A DNA stretch of 64,000 bases from an alpha proteobacterium AAP38 (GCA_001296005.1 LJHR01000011.1:124001-188000); one strand, 5' to 3'. Positions 18,327 through 26,727 are shown, numbered from the stretch's first letter. The notes: generated by a model from the sequence alone, not told the origin. Numbers and translations are program-made.

Positions 18327-19346
18327 TCAGCGCTTCACATCCAGCCCTTCCTCATTCACCAGGCTCATCACATCGGCCACCGACACCAGATTGGCGTCGC
18401 CCGGCACCGAATGTTTCAGCGCGGCGGCGGCGGCGGCGAAATTGATGGCCTGATCGGCGGCCCAGCCCTTGTCCAGCCCATGAATCAGGCCGGCGGCAAA
18501 GGCGTCGCCGCCGCCGATGCGGTCGACAATGCCGTTCAGCTTGTAGGTGCGCGAATAATGCACCCGGTGGTCGCGCGCGGCGACACGGCCCGTCAGTTCC
18601 TGATGGTCCACGTCATGATGGCTGCGGATGGTGGAGGCCAGCCATTTCAGGCCCGGCCAGGTCTTGAACGCCAGCTCTGCCGCCGCCAAAAACCGCTCCG
18701 ACAGGGGAAGGGCGTGGAAATCGGCACCCAGGATGAGGGCGATATCGCGCTCATTTCCGAACATCAGGTCGGCGCAGGACGCCAGCTTGGCAAACACCGC
18801 CGGCGCGTCGCCTCCACGGTCGGCCCACAGCTTCGCGCGGTAGTTACAGTCGAACGACACTTTGACGCCCGCGGCCTTGGCGGCTTCTGCCGCCGCGACC
18901 ACGGCCTTCTCTGCCTCTTCGCTGACGGCGGGCGTGATACCGCCGACATGCAGCCATTCCGCCCCGTTCAGCAGCGTGGGCCAGTCATAGGCACCGGCCT
19001 CCGTCACCGCGAATGCGGACCCGGCGCGGTCATAGATGATCTCCGATGGGCGCTGCATGGCGCCGACGGTCAGGAAATACAGGCCCATGCGGCCATGGCG
19101 CATCTGGATGCCGCGCGTGTCGATGCCATGGCGGCGCAGTTCACCCCGGCAGGCCTCGCCAATGCCCTGGTCGGGCAGGGTGGAGACCACGGCAGCGTTC
19201 CAGCCGAATCGGGCCAGTGACACGGCGACATTGGCTTCCGCCCCGCCAAAGGTGACGTCCAGGCGTGGGCTTTGCAGCAGCATTTCCCGGCCCGGCGCCG
19301 TCAGGCGCATCAGTAATTCACCAAAACACACGATACGCCCGGTCAT
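18327..19346 (-). CDS. kdgK: 2-keto-3-deoxygluconate kinase
   Basis: A 339-residue PfkB/ribokinase-family sugar kinase that phosphorylates KDG to KDPG. Typical marks are the opening RIVCFGELLMRL, the substrate-binding GGAEANVAVSLARFG (about 34-48), and the ATP/catalytic motif DRIGGGDAFAAGLIHG near residue 285 with the base Asp. The ATG at 19346 has AAGGGAGAGA upstream; earlier in-frame codons are not conserved. It lies head-to-head with the TonB receptor gene, with two ACCGGT operators between them, so the two are probably co-regulated. Confidence 0.93.
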   Translation of the reverse strand: MTGRIVCFGELLMRLTAPGREMLLQSPRLDVTFGGAEANVAVSLARFGWNAAVVSTLPDQGIGEACRGELRRHGIDTRGIQMRHGRMGLYFLTVGAMQRPSEIIYDRAGSAFAVTEAGAYDWPTLLNGAEWLHVGGITPAVSEEAEKAVVAAAEAAKAAGVKVSFDCNYRAKLWADRGGDAPAVFAKLASCADLMFGNERDIALILGADFHALPLSERFLAAAELAFKTWPGLKWLASTIRSHHDVDHQELTGRVAARDHRVHYSRTYKLNGIVDRIGGGDAFAAGLIHGLDKGWAADQAINFAAAAAALKHSVPGDANLVSVADVMSLVNEEGLDVKR

Positions 19347-19437
19347 CGGGTCTCTCCCTTCCACCATGCAAACCCGCCTACTGCGGGATTTGTGCCACAT
19401 CCTGTGACGAACTTGGATATCTCAATGCAAAAACGTA

Positions 19438-19466
19438 TTGCCACCGGTGTCAGATCGGATCATTAA
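19438..19466 (+). promoter_or_regulatory. Predicted sigma-70-like promoter of the TonB receptor gene
   Basis: TTGCCA (19438-19443), a 17-bp spacer and CATTAA (19461-19466). The -35 box is overlapped by one operator copy and the expected +1 (about 19473) by the other. This gives a leader of about 137 nt before the start codon. Confidence 0.5.
19439..19452. promoter_or_regulatory. ACCGGT-centred operator, copy 1 (TonB receptor/kdgK)
   Basis: TGCC-ACCGGT-GTCA overlapping the predicted -35 box. Its centre is 34 bp from that of copy 2. Confidence 0.65.
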
Positions 19467-19472
19467 TAGCCC

Positions 19473-19486
19473 TGTCACCGGTGTCA
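19473..19486. promoter_or_regulatory. ACCGGT-centred operator, copy 2 (TonB receptor/kdgK)
   Basis: TGTC-ACCGGT-GTCA at the predicted transcription start, one of the most symmetric copies in the window. The pair is placed as expected for repression by a LacI-family protein. Confidence 0.7.
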
Positions 19487-19609
19487 ACGCCTACCGGCTT
19501 CGACGACTGGTATAAAGACCTAAATCGTTCGTCCTACCCCCTGCTTGCCGTTCCGGCTGCGGGCCGGATCGGTGCGGCCAGAACGATAAATCTGAAGGGG
19601 AAGGAAGCA

Positions 19610-22483
19610 ATGATGAAGTTCGCGGGTACGCCCTGCATCCGTCGCCGTCTCGCCGGCGCCTCGGCCCTGGTCATGCTGGCGGGCCTGATCCCTGCGGGTG
19701 CGCAGGCACAGGAAGCCCTGGAAGAAATCGTGGTTACGGGCTTCCGTGGCTCGCTGGCCAGCGCCATCAACAAGAAGCGGAACGAGAATGACATCGTCGA
19801 TGTCATCAATGCCGAAGATATCGGCAAGTTCCCGGACACCAATCTGGCCGAATCGCTGCAGCGTATCCCCGGCGTCTCCATCGACCGCGATGGCGGCGAA
19901 GGCCGTTCGATCACGGTGCGCGGCCTGTCCTCCACCTTCACCCGCGTGCGGCTGAACGGGCTGGAAGCCCTGGCCACCACGGGCGGCAAGGACGGGTCGG
20001 GCGGCGCCAACCGTGGCCGCGGCTTCGACTTCCAGATTTTCGCGTCCGAGCTGTTCAACAGCCTGACGGTGCGCAAGTCCACGTCGGCCCAGACCGAAGA
20101 AGGCTCGCTGGGTGCCACCGTCGACCTGCAGACGGCCCGCCCGTTCGACTATAACAAGTTCGTTTTCTCGGCCTCCGGCAAGATCGGCTACAACGACCTG
20201 TCCAAGTCGAAGGACCCGCGCGGCACCCTGCTGGTGTCTGATACGTTTGCGGATGGCAAGATCGGCGCCCTGTTCTCCGTCGCCTACTCGGAGACCAACC
20301 GTCTTGAGGAGGGCTCCTCGACGGGCCGTTGGGAACGCGGCATCGATACGATCGGCACCATTCCTGCCAGCGGCAATGGTAGCGCCACCGCCAACTTCCT
20401 GTTTGGCGGCGGCGGTGCGTCCAACACGCCGGGCAACCGTGCCCGGCCCGAACAGTCGGCCTGGCACCCGCGCATCCCGCGCTATGGCCGCCTGGATTAC
20501 GACCAGGAACGCCTGGGCGCCACCGCTGCCCTGCAGTTCCAGCCGTTTGAGACGACGCGCATCACGTTGGACGGCCTCTATGCCGATCTGAAGGGCACGC
20601 GCCAGGAACAGTATCTGGAAGCCATTTCCTTCAGCCGCAATACCGGTGCGGGCGGCATGGGCGGCACCACGGTCACCCAGGCCACCTATGATGATCTCGG
20701 CAACCTGATCAAGGGCACCTTCAACGGCGTCGATATCCGTACCGAACAGCGCCGCGACCGGTTGCAGACCGAATTCCTGCAATATTCCGTCAACCTGGAC
20801 CAGGAACTCTCCGAGACGATCCGTTTCAAGGGCATCGCCGGCTGGTCCTCCTCGGTGCAGGACAACCCCGAACAGACGACCCTGTCGCTGGAAGCCTATA
20901 ATGTCCAGGGCTACAGCTACGACTATTCCGGCAACAAGAATCTGCCGGCCTTCAATTACGGCTTCGACGTCACCAACCCCGCCAACTATATTTTCAGCCC
21001 CTCCACGCGTCTGGTCCGCAACGGTGCCGTCATCGGTGATCAGTCGCTGATCCGCATCCGTCCCAATAAGACGAATAACGATTTCCAGACCATGCGCGGC
21101 GAGTTCGAGTGGGATGCCCAGGACTGGGTGACCCTGAAGGCGGGTCTGGCTCACAAGGATTACAAGTTCAAGACCCAGGAATGGCGTCGCTACGGCACGC
21201 TGGACCCGGTGCAGGGGACCGGCAACCTGACCGAGGCCGCCGTGCCCCTGCCGGCTGGCACCAACCTCGCCAGCCTCACGGAACTGGTGTCTGGCTTCGG
21301 TCGCCACCTGAGCGTTCCGAACGGCACGCCCACCGCCTGGATCGTGCCTTCCATCGACAAGTTCGAGGAGCTGTTGGGCTTCTACTGTAACTGCGTCAAC
21401 CAGTATGGCGATTTCCGCGTTGCCAAGGATGGCCAGGGCGCCATCGGCAGCAACCGTCAGGCCCGCGAACGCAGCCTGAGCGCCTTCGTCCAGGCCGATT
21501 TCAACACCGAACTGGCGGGCATGCCGTTCCGTGGCAATGTCGGCGTGCGACAGGTGAAGACCAAGCTGACCTCCACCGGCTATGTCGGCACCACGCTGGC
21601 CACGGTGGAGCGTGAGTATGACGACACGCTGCCGGCCATGAACCTGTCGCTGGAGCCGATCGACGATTTCCTGGTCCGCTTCGGCGCAGCCAAGGTGATG
21701 TCGCGTCCCGACCTGCCGCAGTTGACGCCGGGCGGTTCGATCACCAACGCCAACCAGACGCTGAGCAGCGGCAATCCCTACCTGAACCCGATCCGCGCCA
21801 ATACCGTCGATCTGTCCTTCGAATGGTATCCGGAGAAGGAAACGCTGGTGTCGGTCGGCCTGTTCTATAAGGACATCAAGAGCTACATCCAGAACATCTC
21901 CGAAACCATTCCCTTCCGTGATACCGGCCTGCCGGAAAGCCTGCTGGCCAACGGCAACACGATGGACAGCATCTTCACCATCACGCGCGCCGGCAACACC
22001 AAGGGCGGCCCGCTGAAGGGCTTCGAAATCAGCGTGCAGAAGCCGTTCACCTTCCTGCCGGCCCCGTTCGATGATTTCGGTGGTATCGCCAACTTCACCT
22101 ATGTGACGTCGGACATCGATTACCGCGTCGGCACCCGTACCGTGCGCGAGCCGCTGGTCGGTCTGTCGCCCAAGTCGTTCAACGCCACTCTGTACTATGA
22201 GAACGACGATTTCAGCGCCCGTGTCTCCGGCTCCTTCCGTGACGAGTATCTGACCCAGATCTCGCCCGGCAACGCCAACGACATCCGTGGCAAGGCCTCG
22301 ACCTTCAACCTGGACTTCTCGGCCAGCTATAACTTCTCCGAGCAGATCTCGGTGACGTTCGAAGCCATCAACCTGACCGACGAGTTTGACGAGCGCTGGG
22401 TCGGTACCAGCGAGCGCCAGAACTCTGAAGAATATGTCCATTATGGCCGCCAGTTCTTCCTGGGTGCCAAGTACAAGTATTGA
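19610..22483 (+). CDS. TonB-dependent receptor (Xanthomonas/Caulobacter type)
   Basis: A 957-residue outer-membrane receptor. A signal peptide runs through AGLIPAGAQAQ, directly followed by a TonB-box-like EEIVVTGFRGSLASA. The plug domain carries INAEDIGKFPDTNLAESLQRIPGVSI with ITVRGL, and the beta-barrel ends in GRQFFLGAKYKY with a terminal aromatic residue. This is the TonB-Xanth-Caul group, commonly tied to uptake of plant-derived oligosaccharides. The ATG at 19610 has AAGGAAG upstream; the open frame before it is control region. Next to KDG kinase, KDPG aldolase and pectate lyase, the likely cargo is oligogalacturonate. Confidence 0.93.
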   Translation: MMKFAGTPCIRRRLAGASALVMLAGLIPAGAQAQEALEEIVVTGFRGSLASAINKKRNENDIVDVINAEDIGKFPDTNLAESLQRIPGVSIDRDGGEGRSITVRGLSSTFTRVRLNGLEALATTGGKDGSGGANRGRGFDFQIFASELFNSLTVRKSTSAQTEEGSLGATVDLQTARPFDYNKFVFSASGKIGYNDLSKSKDPRGTLLVSDTFADGKIGALFSVAYSETNRLEEGSSTGRWERGIDTIGTIPASGNGSATANFLFGGGGASNTPGNRARPEQSAWHPRIPRYGRLDYDQERLGATAALQFQPFETTRITLDGLYADLKGTRQEQYLEAISFSRNTGAGGMGGTTVTQATYDDLGNLIKGTFNGVDIRTEQRRDRLQTEFLQYSVNLDQELSETIRFKGIAGWSSSVQDNPEQTTLSLEAYNVQGYSYDYSGNKNLPAFNYGFDVTNPANYIFSPSTRLVRNGAVIGDQSLIRIRPNKTNNDFQTMRGEFEWDAQDWVTLKAGLAHKDYKFKTQEWRRYGTLDPVQGTGNLTEAAVPLPAGTNLASLTELVSGFGRHLSVPNGTPTAWIVPSIDKFEELLGFYCNCVNQYGDFRVAKDGQGAIGSNRQARERSLSAFVQADFNTELAGMPFRGNVGVRQVKTKLTSTGYVGTTLATVEREYDDTLPAMNLSLEPIDDFLVRFGAAKVMSRPDLPQLTPGGSITNANQTLSSGNPYLNPIRANTVDLSFEWYPEKETLVSVGLFYKDIKSYIQNISETIPFRDTGLPESLLANGNTMDSIFTITRAGNTKGGPLKGFEISVQKPFTFLPAPFDDFGGIANFTYVTSDIDYRVGTRTVREPLVGLSPKSFNATLYYENDDFSARVSGSFRDEYLTQISPGNANDIRGKASTFNLDFSASYNFSEQISVTFEAINLTDEFDERWVGTSERQNSEEYVHYGRQFFLGAKYKY

Positions 22484-22492
22484 TGACCTCGG

Positions 22493-22522
22493 CTTCCCCC
22501 GGCCCGACAGGGTCGGGGGAAG
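22493..22522 (+). terminator. Hairpin after the TonB receptor gene
   Basis: A 9-bp perfect stem, 22493-22501 (CTTCCCCCG) with 22514-22522, 10 nt after the stop. There is no T run, so it may slow or protect the transcript rather than terminate alone. Confidence 0.45.
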
Positions 22523-22552
22523 ACCCCACGGGGCTGCATCGCGGCCCGGCGT

Positions 22553-22566
22553 GGAAACCGGTGGCA
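22553..22566. promoter_or_regulatory. ACCGGT-centred operator upstream of KDPG aldolase
   Basis: GGAA-ACCGGT-GGCA, 104 bp upstream of the kdgA start. A second inverted repeat (GGCAATAC 22563-22570 with 22584-22591) overlaps its right half. It is less symmetric than the other copies. Confidence 0.5.
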
Positions 22567-22615
22567 ATACATGATTGCCTCCGGTATTGCCTTGATCTCC
22601 TGTTCCGACCTCATC

Positions 22616-22647
22616 ACGGCCCCACCGGCACAGGCGGGGCCGTTTTC
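22616..22647 (+). terminator. Terminator-like hairpin in the kdgA leader
   Basis: A perfect 8-bp stem ACGGCCCC (22616-22623) with 22636-22643, followed by TTTCC. It lies between the operator and the kdgA start. It can be the real terminator of the TonB receptor transcript or an attenuator for kdgA. Confidence 0.55.
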
Positions 22648-22669
22648 CTGTTGATGGGAGCCTTCCAAC

Positions 22670-23311
22670 GTGAATATCCAGGCCTTCACCCTGCTGCTGA
22701 AAAGCTCGCCCGTCATTCCGGTCCTGACCATCGAAAGGGTGGAGGATGCCGCCCCCCTGGCCCTGGCCCTGAAGGAGGGTGGCCTTTCGGTGGTGGAGGT
22801 GACCTTGCGCACGCCCGCCGCCCTTGACGCCATCACCGCCATGAAGCGGGCCGTGCCCGGCCTGATCGTGGGTGCCGGCACCATCCTGAAGCCGTCGGAT
22901 CTGGATGCCGCCATGTCGGCGGGGTCGGATTTCATCGTGACCCCGGCTACGACGGCGGCCCTGGTGGCCCCGCTGAAGGCCTGTGGCGTGCCGGTTATCC
23001 CCGGCGTGGCCACGCCCAGCGAGGTGCTGGAGCGCCTGGATGACGGGTTTGAGGTGCTGAAGCTGTTCCCGGCAGAGCAGTATGGTGGTGCAGCCACCAT
23101 CGCCGCCCTTTCCGCCCCCCTGCCGCAGGCCCGCTTCTGCCCCACGGGTGGCATCGGTCGCGACAAGGTGGCAGGCTATCTGGCGCTGAAGAATGTCGTC
23201 GGCGTCGGCGGCTCCTGGATCGCCACCAACAAGCAGATCGCCGAGGGCGACTGGGCCGGCATCACCGAAAATGCCCGCGCGGCGGCCGCGTTCGCCACGC
23301 CCGGCGTTTAA
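22670..23311 (+). CDS. eda: 2-dehydro-3-deoxy-phosphogluconate (KDPG) aldolase
   Basis: A 213-residue class I aldolase that splits KDPG into pyruvate and glyceraldehyde-3-phosphate. Glu43 and Arg47 of VEVTLRT and the Schiff-base Lys131 of VLKLFPAEQ correspond to the Eda active-site residues. The phosphate-binding CPTGGIG and VGGSW motifs follow. The start is a GTG at 22670 with GGGAG at about 9 nt; no in-frame ATG exists nearby. It follows the TonB receptor on the same strand but has its own predicted operator, so it may be transcribed separately. It completes the KDG branch begun by kdgK. Confidence 0.95.
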   Translation: MNIQAFTLLLKSSPVIPVLTIERVEDAAPLALALKEGGLSVVEVTLRTPAALDAITAMKRAVPGLIVGAGTILKPSDLDAAMSAGSDFIVTPATTAALVAPLKACGVPVIPGVATPSEVLERLDDGFEVLKLFPAEQYGGAATIAALSAPLPQARFCPTGGIGRDKVAGYLALKNVVGVGGSWIATNKQIAEGDWAGITENARAAAAFATPGV

Positions 23312-23397
23312 CACAAACGCCTCAAACGGGGTAAGCCCGGAACCAGGGGCAGGGTGGTATCGTTAAGGCTGCATCCACTAACCGGAGGATGCAAACC

Positions 23398-23925
23398 ATG
23401 AAGATGCTTCTCGGCACTGCCGCCCTGTCCCTGGTCCTGGTCTCGCCGGCCCTGGCCGCCAGCTCCGACAGTGACATCGCCGCCTTCCGTCAGGCCAAGG
23501 TTTCCCTGACCCAGGCCATCGCCCAGGCTGAACAGCAGGGCAAGGGCAAGGCGGTGGATGTCGATTTCGACACCAAGAACAGCGTCGGCCTGTATCAGAT
23601 CGACATCGTGTCCGGCGAGACCGTGACCCGTTGGGATGTCGATGCCTCCAACGGCAAGATCGCCTCGGCTGACAAGCAGACCCTGGCCACCTGGGCGCAG
23701 CAGCTGGGTGCGGGCGTGGAGCCGCGCGAACTGACCGCCGCCTCCACCAGCCTGGCGCAGGCCATCGGCATTGCGGAGAATAAGGGTGGCGGCAAGGCGA
23801 TTGAGGCCGAGGTCGATCACGATAATGGCCGCCTGACCTATGAGGTCGAGGTGCTGAACGGCAACGGCACCCGCACCATTCGCGTCGACGGCGCCACCGG
23901 TCAGGTCATGGCCGACAAGAGCTGA
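23398..23925 (+). CDS. Exported protein with two PepSY-like domains
   Basis: A 175-residue protein with a signal peptide (KMLLGTAALSLVLVSPALA). Two similar units follow, at about 25-90 and 100-175. Each has an alpha helix with SLTQAIAQAEQQGKGKAV or SLAQAIGIAENKGGGKAI, then a beta hairpin ending WDVDASNGKI or RVDGATGQVM, the PepSY pattern. PepSY domains are often inhibitors or regulators of proteases or parts of periplasmic electron-transfer proteins. The ATG at 23398 is preferred over that at 23389 because GGAGG sits about 10 nt upstream. The function in this locus is unknown. It ends at a strong shared terminator. Confidence 0.8.
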   Translation: MKMLLGTAALSLVLVSPALAASSDSDIAAFRQAKVSLTQAIAQAEQQGKGKAVDVDFDTKNSVGLYQIDIVSGETVTRWDVDASNGKIASADKQTLATWAQQLGAGVEPRELTAASTSLAQAIGIAENKGGGKAIEAEVDHDNGRLTYEVEVLNGNGTRTIRVDGATGQVMADKS

Positions 23926-23926
23926 T

Positions 23927-23958
23927 GATAAGGGGGCGGGGTTACCCGCCCCCTTATC
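23927..23958. terminator. Strong bidirectional terminator
   Basis: A perfect 14-bp inverted repeat, 23927-23940 (GATAAGGGGGCGGG) with 23945-23958, and a GTTA loop. It lies between the convergent PepSY and pectate lyase genes; the lyase stop codon overlaps the right arm. Confidence 0.75.
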
Positions 23959-25318
23959 ACAACCCGTTCAGATATTCTTCCAGATTGGTGTAGCCGTCGC
24001 CATTGCGGTCGGTTGCCCCATCCGCCTGATCGGTCGGGTTCAGGCCGTGGGCCTTTTCCCAGGCATCGGGCATACCGTCACGGTCGCTGTCAGCCGGTGC
24101 CCCTCCCGCCGCCAGCACCGGCCAGCCGCCGACATCGTCCTGATTGTCGATGATCCGTCCCTGGCCCTTGGCGACGCCTGCCGTGATCCGCTCATCCACA
24201 CTGTCGCGCACCCGTCCCGCCCCGGCCTTGGCCAGAACCGCGCGGAAGGCGGCGTCGGCGGGTTCCGTTGTCACCGCCGCAATCGGGATGGGGGCAGACT
24301 GGCGGTAGCCATCGGCCTGCACACCGGTCACCAGCGACCAGGGGTCCGCCGGTTCGGCATGGTTCATCCAGTTCCCGGCAAAATAGGCCTTGGCCACGGG
24401 GCTTTTCTCATCAAACGCGTGCGCACCCTTCGAATCCGGTCCGGCCACATAATAATTGTTCACGAAATTATAGGCCGTGACGGCATCGGTATCGGCGTTA
24501 TAGCCGGACGCCCCGCCCTTGCCCGTCCCCTTCCAGTTGAAGAAGACATTGTTGCGGAAATCCATGAAGGCGCCGGTCGGATCATCGGCCTGCTTTTCAA
24601 AATTGCCGGGGCGTGGCATGCGGGCCGTGTGGCTGGCCCACAGATTATGGTGAAAGCTGAAGCGCGATCCGAACGACCCGCGCGCCAGCGTGCCATAGCC
24701 ATGATCGCCCTTGGCATGGACCGATTTGTTCAGGCTTTCGGCGATCACCGACCATTGCACCGTCACATTATCCAGCCCCGTCATCCCTTCCTTCCATTTG
24801 AAGGAAAGCGACAGGCTTTCATCGGTGGACCAGCTGGCGGAGACATGGTCCAGGATGATGTGCTTGCCATCAAAGACCGTGACGGCATCGGCTTCTTGTC
24901 CCGCCGCACTGCCCAGGCGGGAGCGGACATGGCGGATCACTACATGGCTGGCCGTCACGATCAGCGGATAATCGCGCAAGGTGATGCCACCGCCCGGCGC
25001 CGACTGGCCCGCGATAGTGATGAAATCGTTCTTGATGCGCAGATCGGATTTCAGCTGGATGGTCCCCGACACGGCGAACACCACCATGCGCGGCCCCTTG
25101 GCCTCCACCGCCTCGCGCAGGCTGCCCGGTCCCGCATCTTCCAGGCTGGTGACGGTGAAGACCCGTCCCCCCCGTCCGCCCATGGCATAGGCGCCAGCCC
25201 CTTCGGCCCCCGGAAAGGCCGGAATGGCGGCGGGGGCCACATCGCGGCCGATGGCGGCAGCGGGAAGGGAGGGCAGCAGGCACAGCAGGGCAGCAAGTGC
25301 TGCCGGGCGCATCTTCAT
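23957..25318 (-). CDS. Secreted pectate lyase (PL1-like) with C-terminal calcium-binding segment
   Basis: A 453-residue exported polysaccharide lyase. The signal peptide is MKMRPAALAALLCLLPSLPAAA. The catalytic part is a right-handed beta-helix with PGAEGAGAYAMGGRGG, FAVSGTIQL, VIRHVRSRLG, HIILDHVSASWSTDE and the conserved HHNLWASHTARMPRPG, where the Arg-Met-Pro-Arg region holds the likely catalytic arginine. The tail (DSDRDGMPDAW and DRNGDGYTNLEEYLNG) forms EF-hand or thrombospondin-3-like calcium sites. It cleaves polygalacturonate by beta elimination. The ATG at 25318 has GGGAG upstream; an ATG or GTG-type extension to 25339 lacks one. An ACCGGT operator lies 64 bp upstream. Confidence 0.92.
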   Translation of the reverse strand: MKMRPAALAALLCLLPSLPAAAIGRDVAPAAIPAFPGAEGAGAYAMGGRGGRVFTVTSLEDAGPGSLREAVEAKGPRMVVFAVSGTIQLKSDLRIKNDFITIAGQSAPGGGITLRDYPLIVTASHVVIRHVRSRLGSAAGQEADAVTVFDGKHIILDHVSASWSTDESLSLSFKWKEGMTGLDNVTVQWSVIAESLNKSVHAKGDHGYGTLARGSFGSRFSFHHNLWASHTARMPRPGNFEKQADDPTGAFMDFRNNVFFNWKGTGKGGASGYNADTDAVTAYNFVNNYYVAGPDSKGAHAFDEKSPVAKAYFAGNWMNHAEPADPWSLVTGVQADGYRQSAPIPIAAVTTEPADAAFRAVLAKAGAGRVRDSVDERITAGVAKGQGRIIDNQDDVGGWPVLAAGGAPADSDRDGMPDAWEKAHGLNPTDQADGATDRNGDGYTNLEEYLNGL

Positions 25319-25381
25319 CGGGGCACTCCCTTTTATCACAGAAGCCGGTACCAGCTTTGCGTACCGTCTTTACACATGATT

Positions 25382-25395
25382 TGACACCGGTTACC
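25382..25395. promoter_or_regulatory. ACCGGT-centred operator upstream of pectate lyase
   Basis: TGAC-ACCGGT-TACC, between the divergent pectate lyase and LacI regulator genes. It is identical to the site upstream of uxaA. Confidence 0.7.
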
Positions 25396-25504
25396 ATTAT
25401 TCTGCAGGGCTGGGCAAATGAAAAGCAGACTTTCACTGCCGTCAAACCCGGACCATGACTGATTTGGGGTTGCGCCATCCCGGCGCACAGTGCAGTACAT
25501 TCCT

Positions 25505-25525
25505 ATTGTCCCCTGGGGGGACAAT
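25505..25525. promoter_or_regulatory. Palindrome upstream of the LacI regulator gene
   Basis: A perfect 9-bp inverted repeat ATTGTCCCC/GGGGACAAT with a 3-nt centre, 40 bp before the regulator start. It is unlike the ACCGGT sites, so it may bind a different regulator or form a leader hairpin. Confidence 0.5.
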
Positions 25526-25564
25526 TGATGCCGATAAACACATCAAAATGGGACAGCACCCTCC

Positions 25565-26668
25565 ATGCCCCGTGCCCGCACCGCCGACGCTGCCGCCGTG
25601 ACCGAACAGGCCGAAAAGCCGGAAGCGCCGAAGACCTATATCTGGGACCTGAAGCGCCGGCCCACCATCAATGATGTGGCCCGTCTGGCGGAGGTGTCGA
25701 AGAAGACGGTGTCGCGGGTCATCAACCAGTCGCCCCTGGTGAATGAGGAAACCCGTCAGAAGATCACTAAGGTCATCGATGATATCGGCTATGAGCCGGA
25801 CCCGCAGGCGCGCGGACTGGCGTCCCAGCGCTCCTTCCTGCTGGGCATCATCTATGACAATCCCAACAGCCAGTATGTGGTGAATGTCCAGGCGGGCATT
25901 CTGGAGGCCTGCCGCAAAAGCGGGTTTGAGCTGGTTGTGCATCCCTGCATCCGCACCAGCCCGACCTATATGAAGGAGATGCGGCAGTTCGCGGAGCGGC
26001 AGAAGCTGGACGGTGTCATCCTGCTGCCGCCCTTGTCGGAGGATGAGGCGCTGGCCGCCATGCTGGTGGAAATCGGCTGCCGCTTCATCCGGGTGGCCTG
26101 CGTGCCCCTCGATGTCGCCGCGCATCTGGTCGTGTATGAGGATTATAAGGGTGCGGCGGAGGTGGCCGACCATCTGGTCGAGCTGGGCCATCGCCGCATC
26201 GGCTATATCGCCGGCACGCCGCAATATAAATCCGCGCAGGAACGCCGCCGTGGCTTTGCCGACGGTCTGGCCCGCCACGGCCTGACGCTGGACCCCGAAC
26301 TGTCGGCCCAGGGGGCCTACACGTTCGAAAGCGGTCAGGAATGCGCTGAAAAGCTGCTGTCGATGGCGAACCCGCCCACGGCCATTTTCGCCTGTAACGA
26401 TGAAATGGCCGCCGGCGTCTATCGCATCGCCTATCAGAAGGGCATCGCCATCCCCCAGGACCTGACCGTCGTCGGCTTTGACGACAGCCAGCTGGCCCTA
26501 CGCATGTGTCCCGCCCTGTCGACGGTACGCTCGCCCGTTCGCGACATGGGCCGCGTGGCGGCGGAAAAGCTGATCCAGCGCATTGCACAGCCCGACGCCA
26601 AGCTGCGCGAGACGATTTTCCAGCCGCATCTGGTGGTCCGCGAAAGCAGCGCGCCGCCCAAGGCCTGA
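25565..26668 (+). CDS. LacI-family transcriptional regulator (KdgR-like)
   Basis: A 367-residue repressor. An unusual hydrophilic N-terminal extension of about 33 residues precedes the helix-turn-helix TINDVARLAEVSKKTVSRVIN (34-54) and the hinge. The periplasmic-binding-protein-like effector domain follows (LGIIYDNPNSQYV, DGVILLPPL, HRRIGYIAG, AIFACNDEMAAGV, VVGFDDS). Orthologues in other genomes regulate hexuronate or KDG metabolism. It is divergent from the pectate lyase gene and sits in the middle of the sites centred on ACCGGT, so it is the best candidate to bind them. The effector is probably KDG or a galacturonate product (inference). Confidence 0.9.
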   Translation: MPRARTADAAAVTEQAEKPEAPKTYIWDLKRRPTINDVARLAEVSKKTVSRVINQSPLVNEETRQKITKVIDDIGYEPDPQARGLASQRSFLLGIIYDNPNSQYVVNVQAGILEACRKSGFELVVHPCIRTSPTYMKEMRQFAERQKLDGVILLPPLSEDEALAAMLVEIGCRFIRVACVPLDVAAHLVVYEDYKGAAEVADHLVELGHRRIGYIAGTPQYKSAQERRRGFADGLARHGLTLDPELSAQGAYTFESGQECAEKLLSMANPPTAIFACNDEMAAGVYRIAYQKGIAIPQDLTVVGFDDSQLALRMCPALSTVRSPVRDMGRVAAEKLIQRIAQPDAKLRETIFQPHLVVRESSAPPKA

Positions 26669-26713
26669 TGGTTTGGGCCGTGGGTTCATCCCACGGCTCC
26701 TGCCGCCTTGCAT

Positions 26714-26727
26714 GGAAACCGGTGTCA
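26714..26727. promoter_or_regulatory. ACCGGT-centred operator upstream of the FAH-type hydratase
   Basis: GGAA-ACCGGT-GTCA, 40 bp before the start codon at 26768. It ties the hydratase gene to the same predicted regulon. Confidence 0.6.

Noticed and set aside
19520-23314. A 1264-codon open frame on the minus strand opposite the TonB receptor and aldolase.
   Set aside because: It is antisense to two well-recognised genes and has a repetitive, low-complexity sequence caused by GC-rich codon bias.
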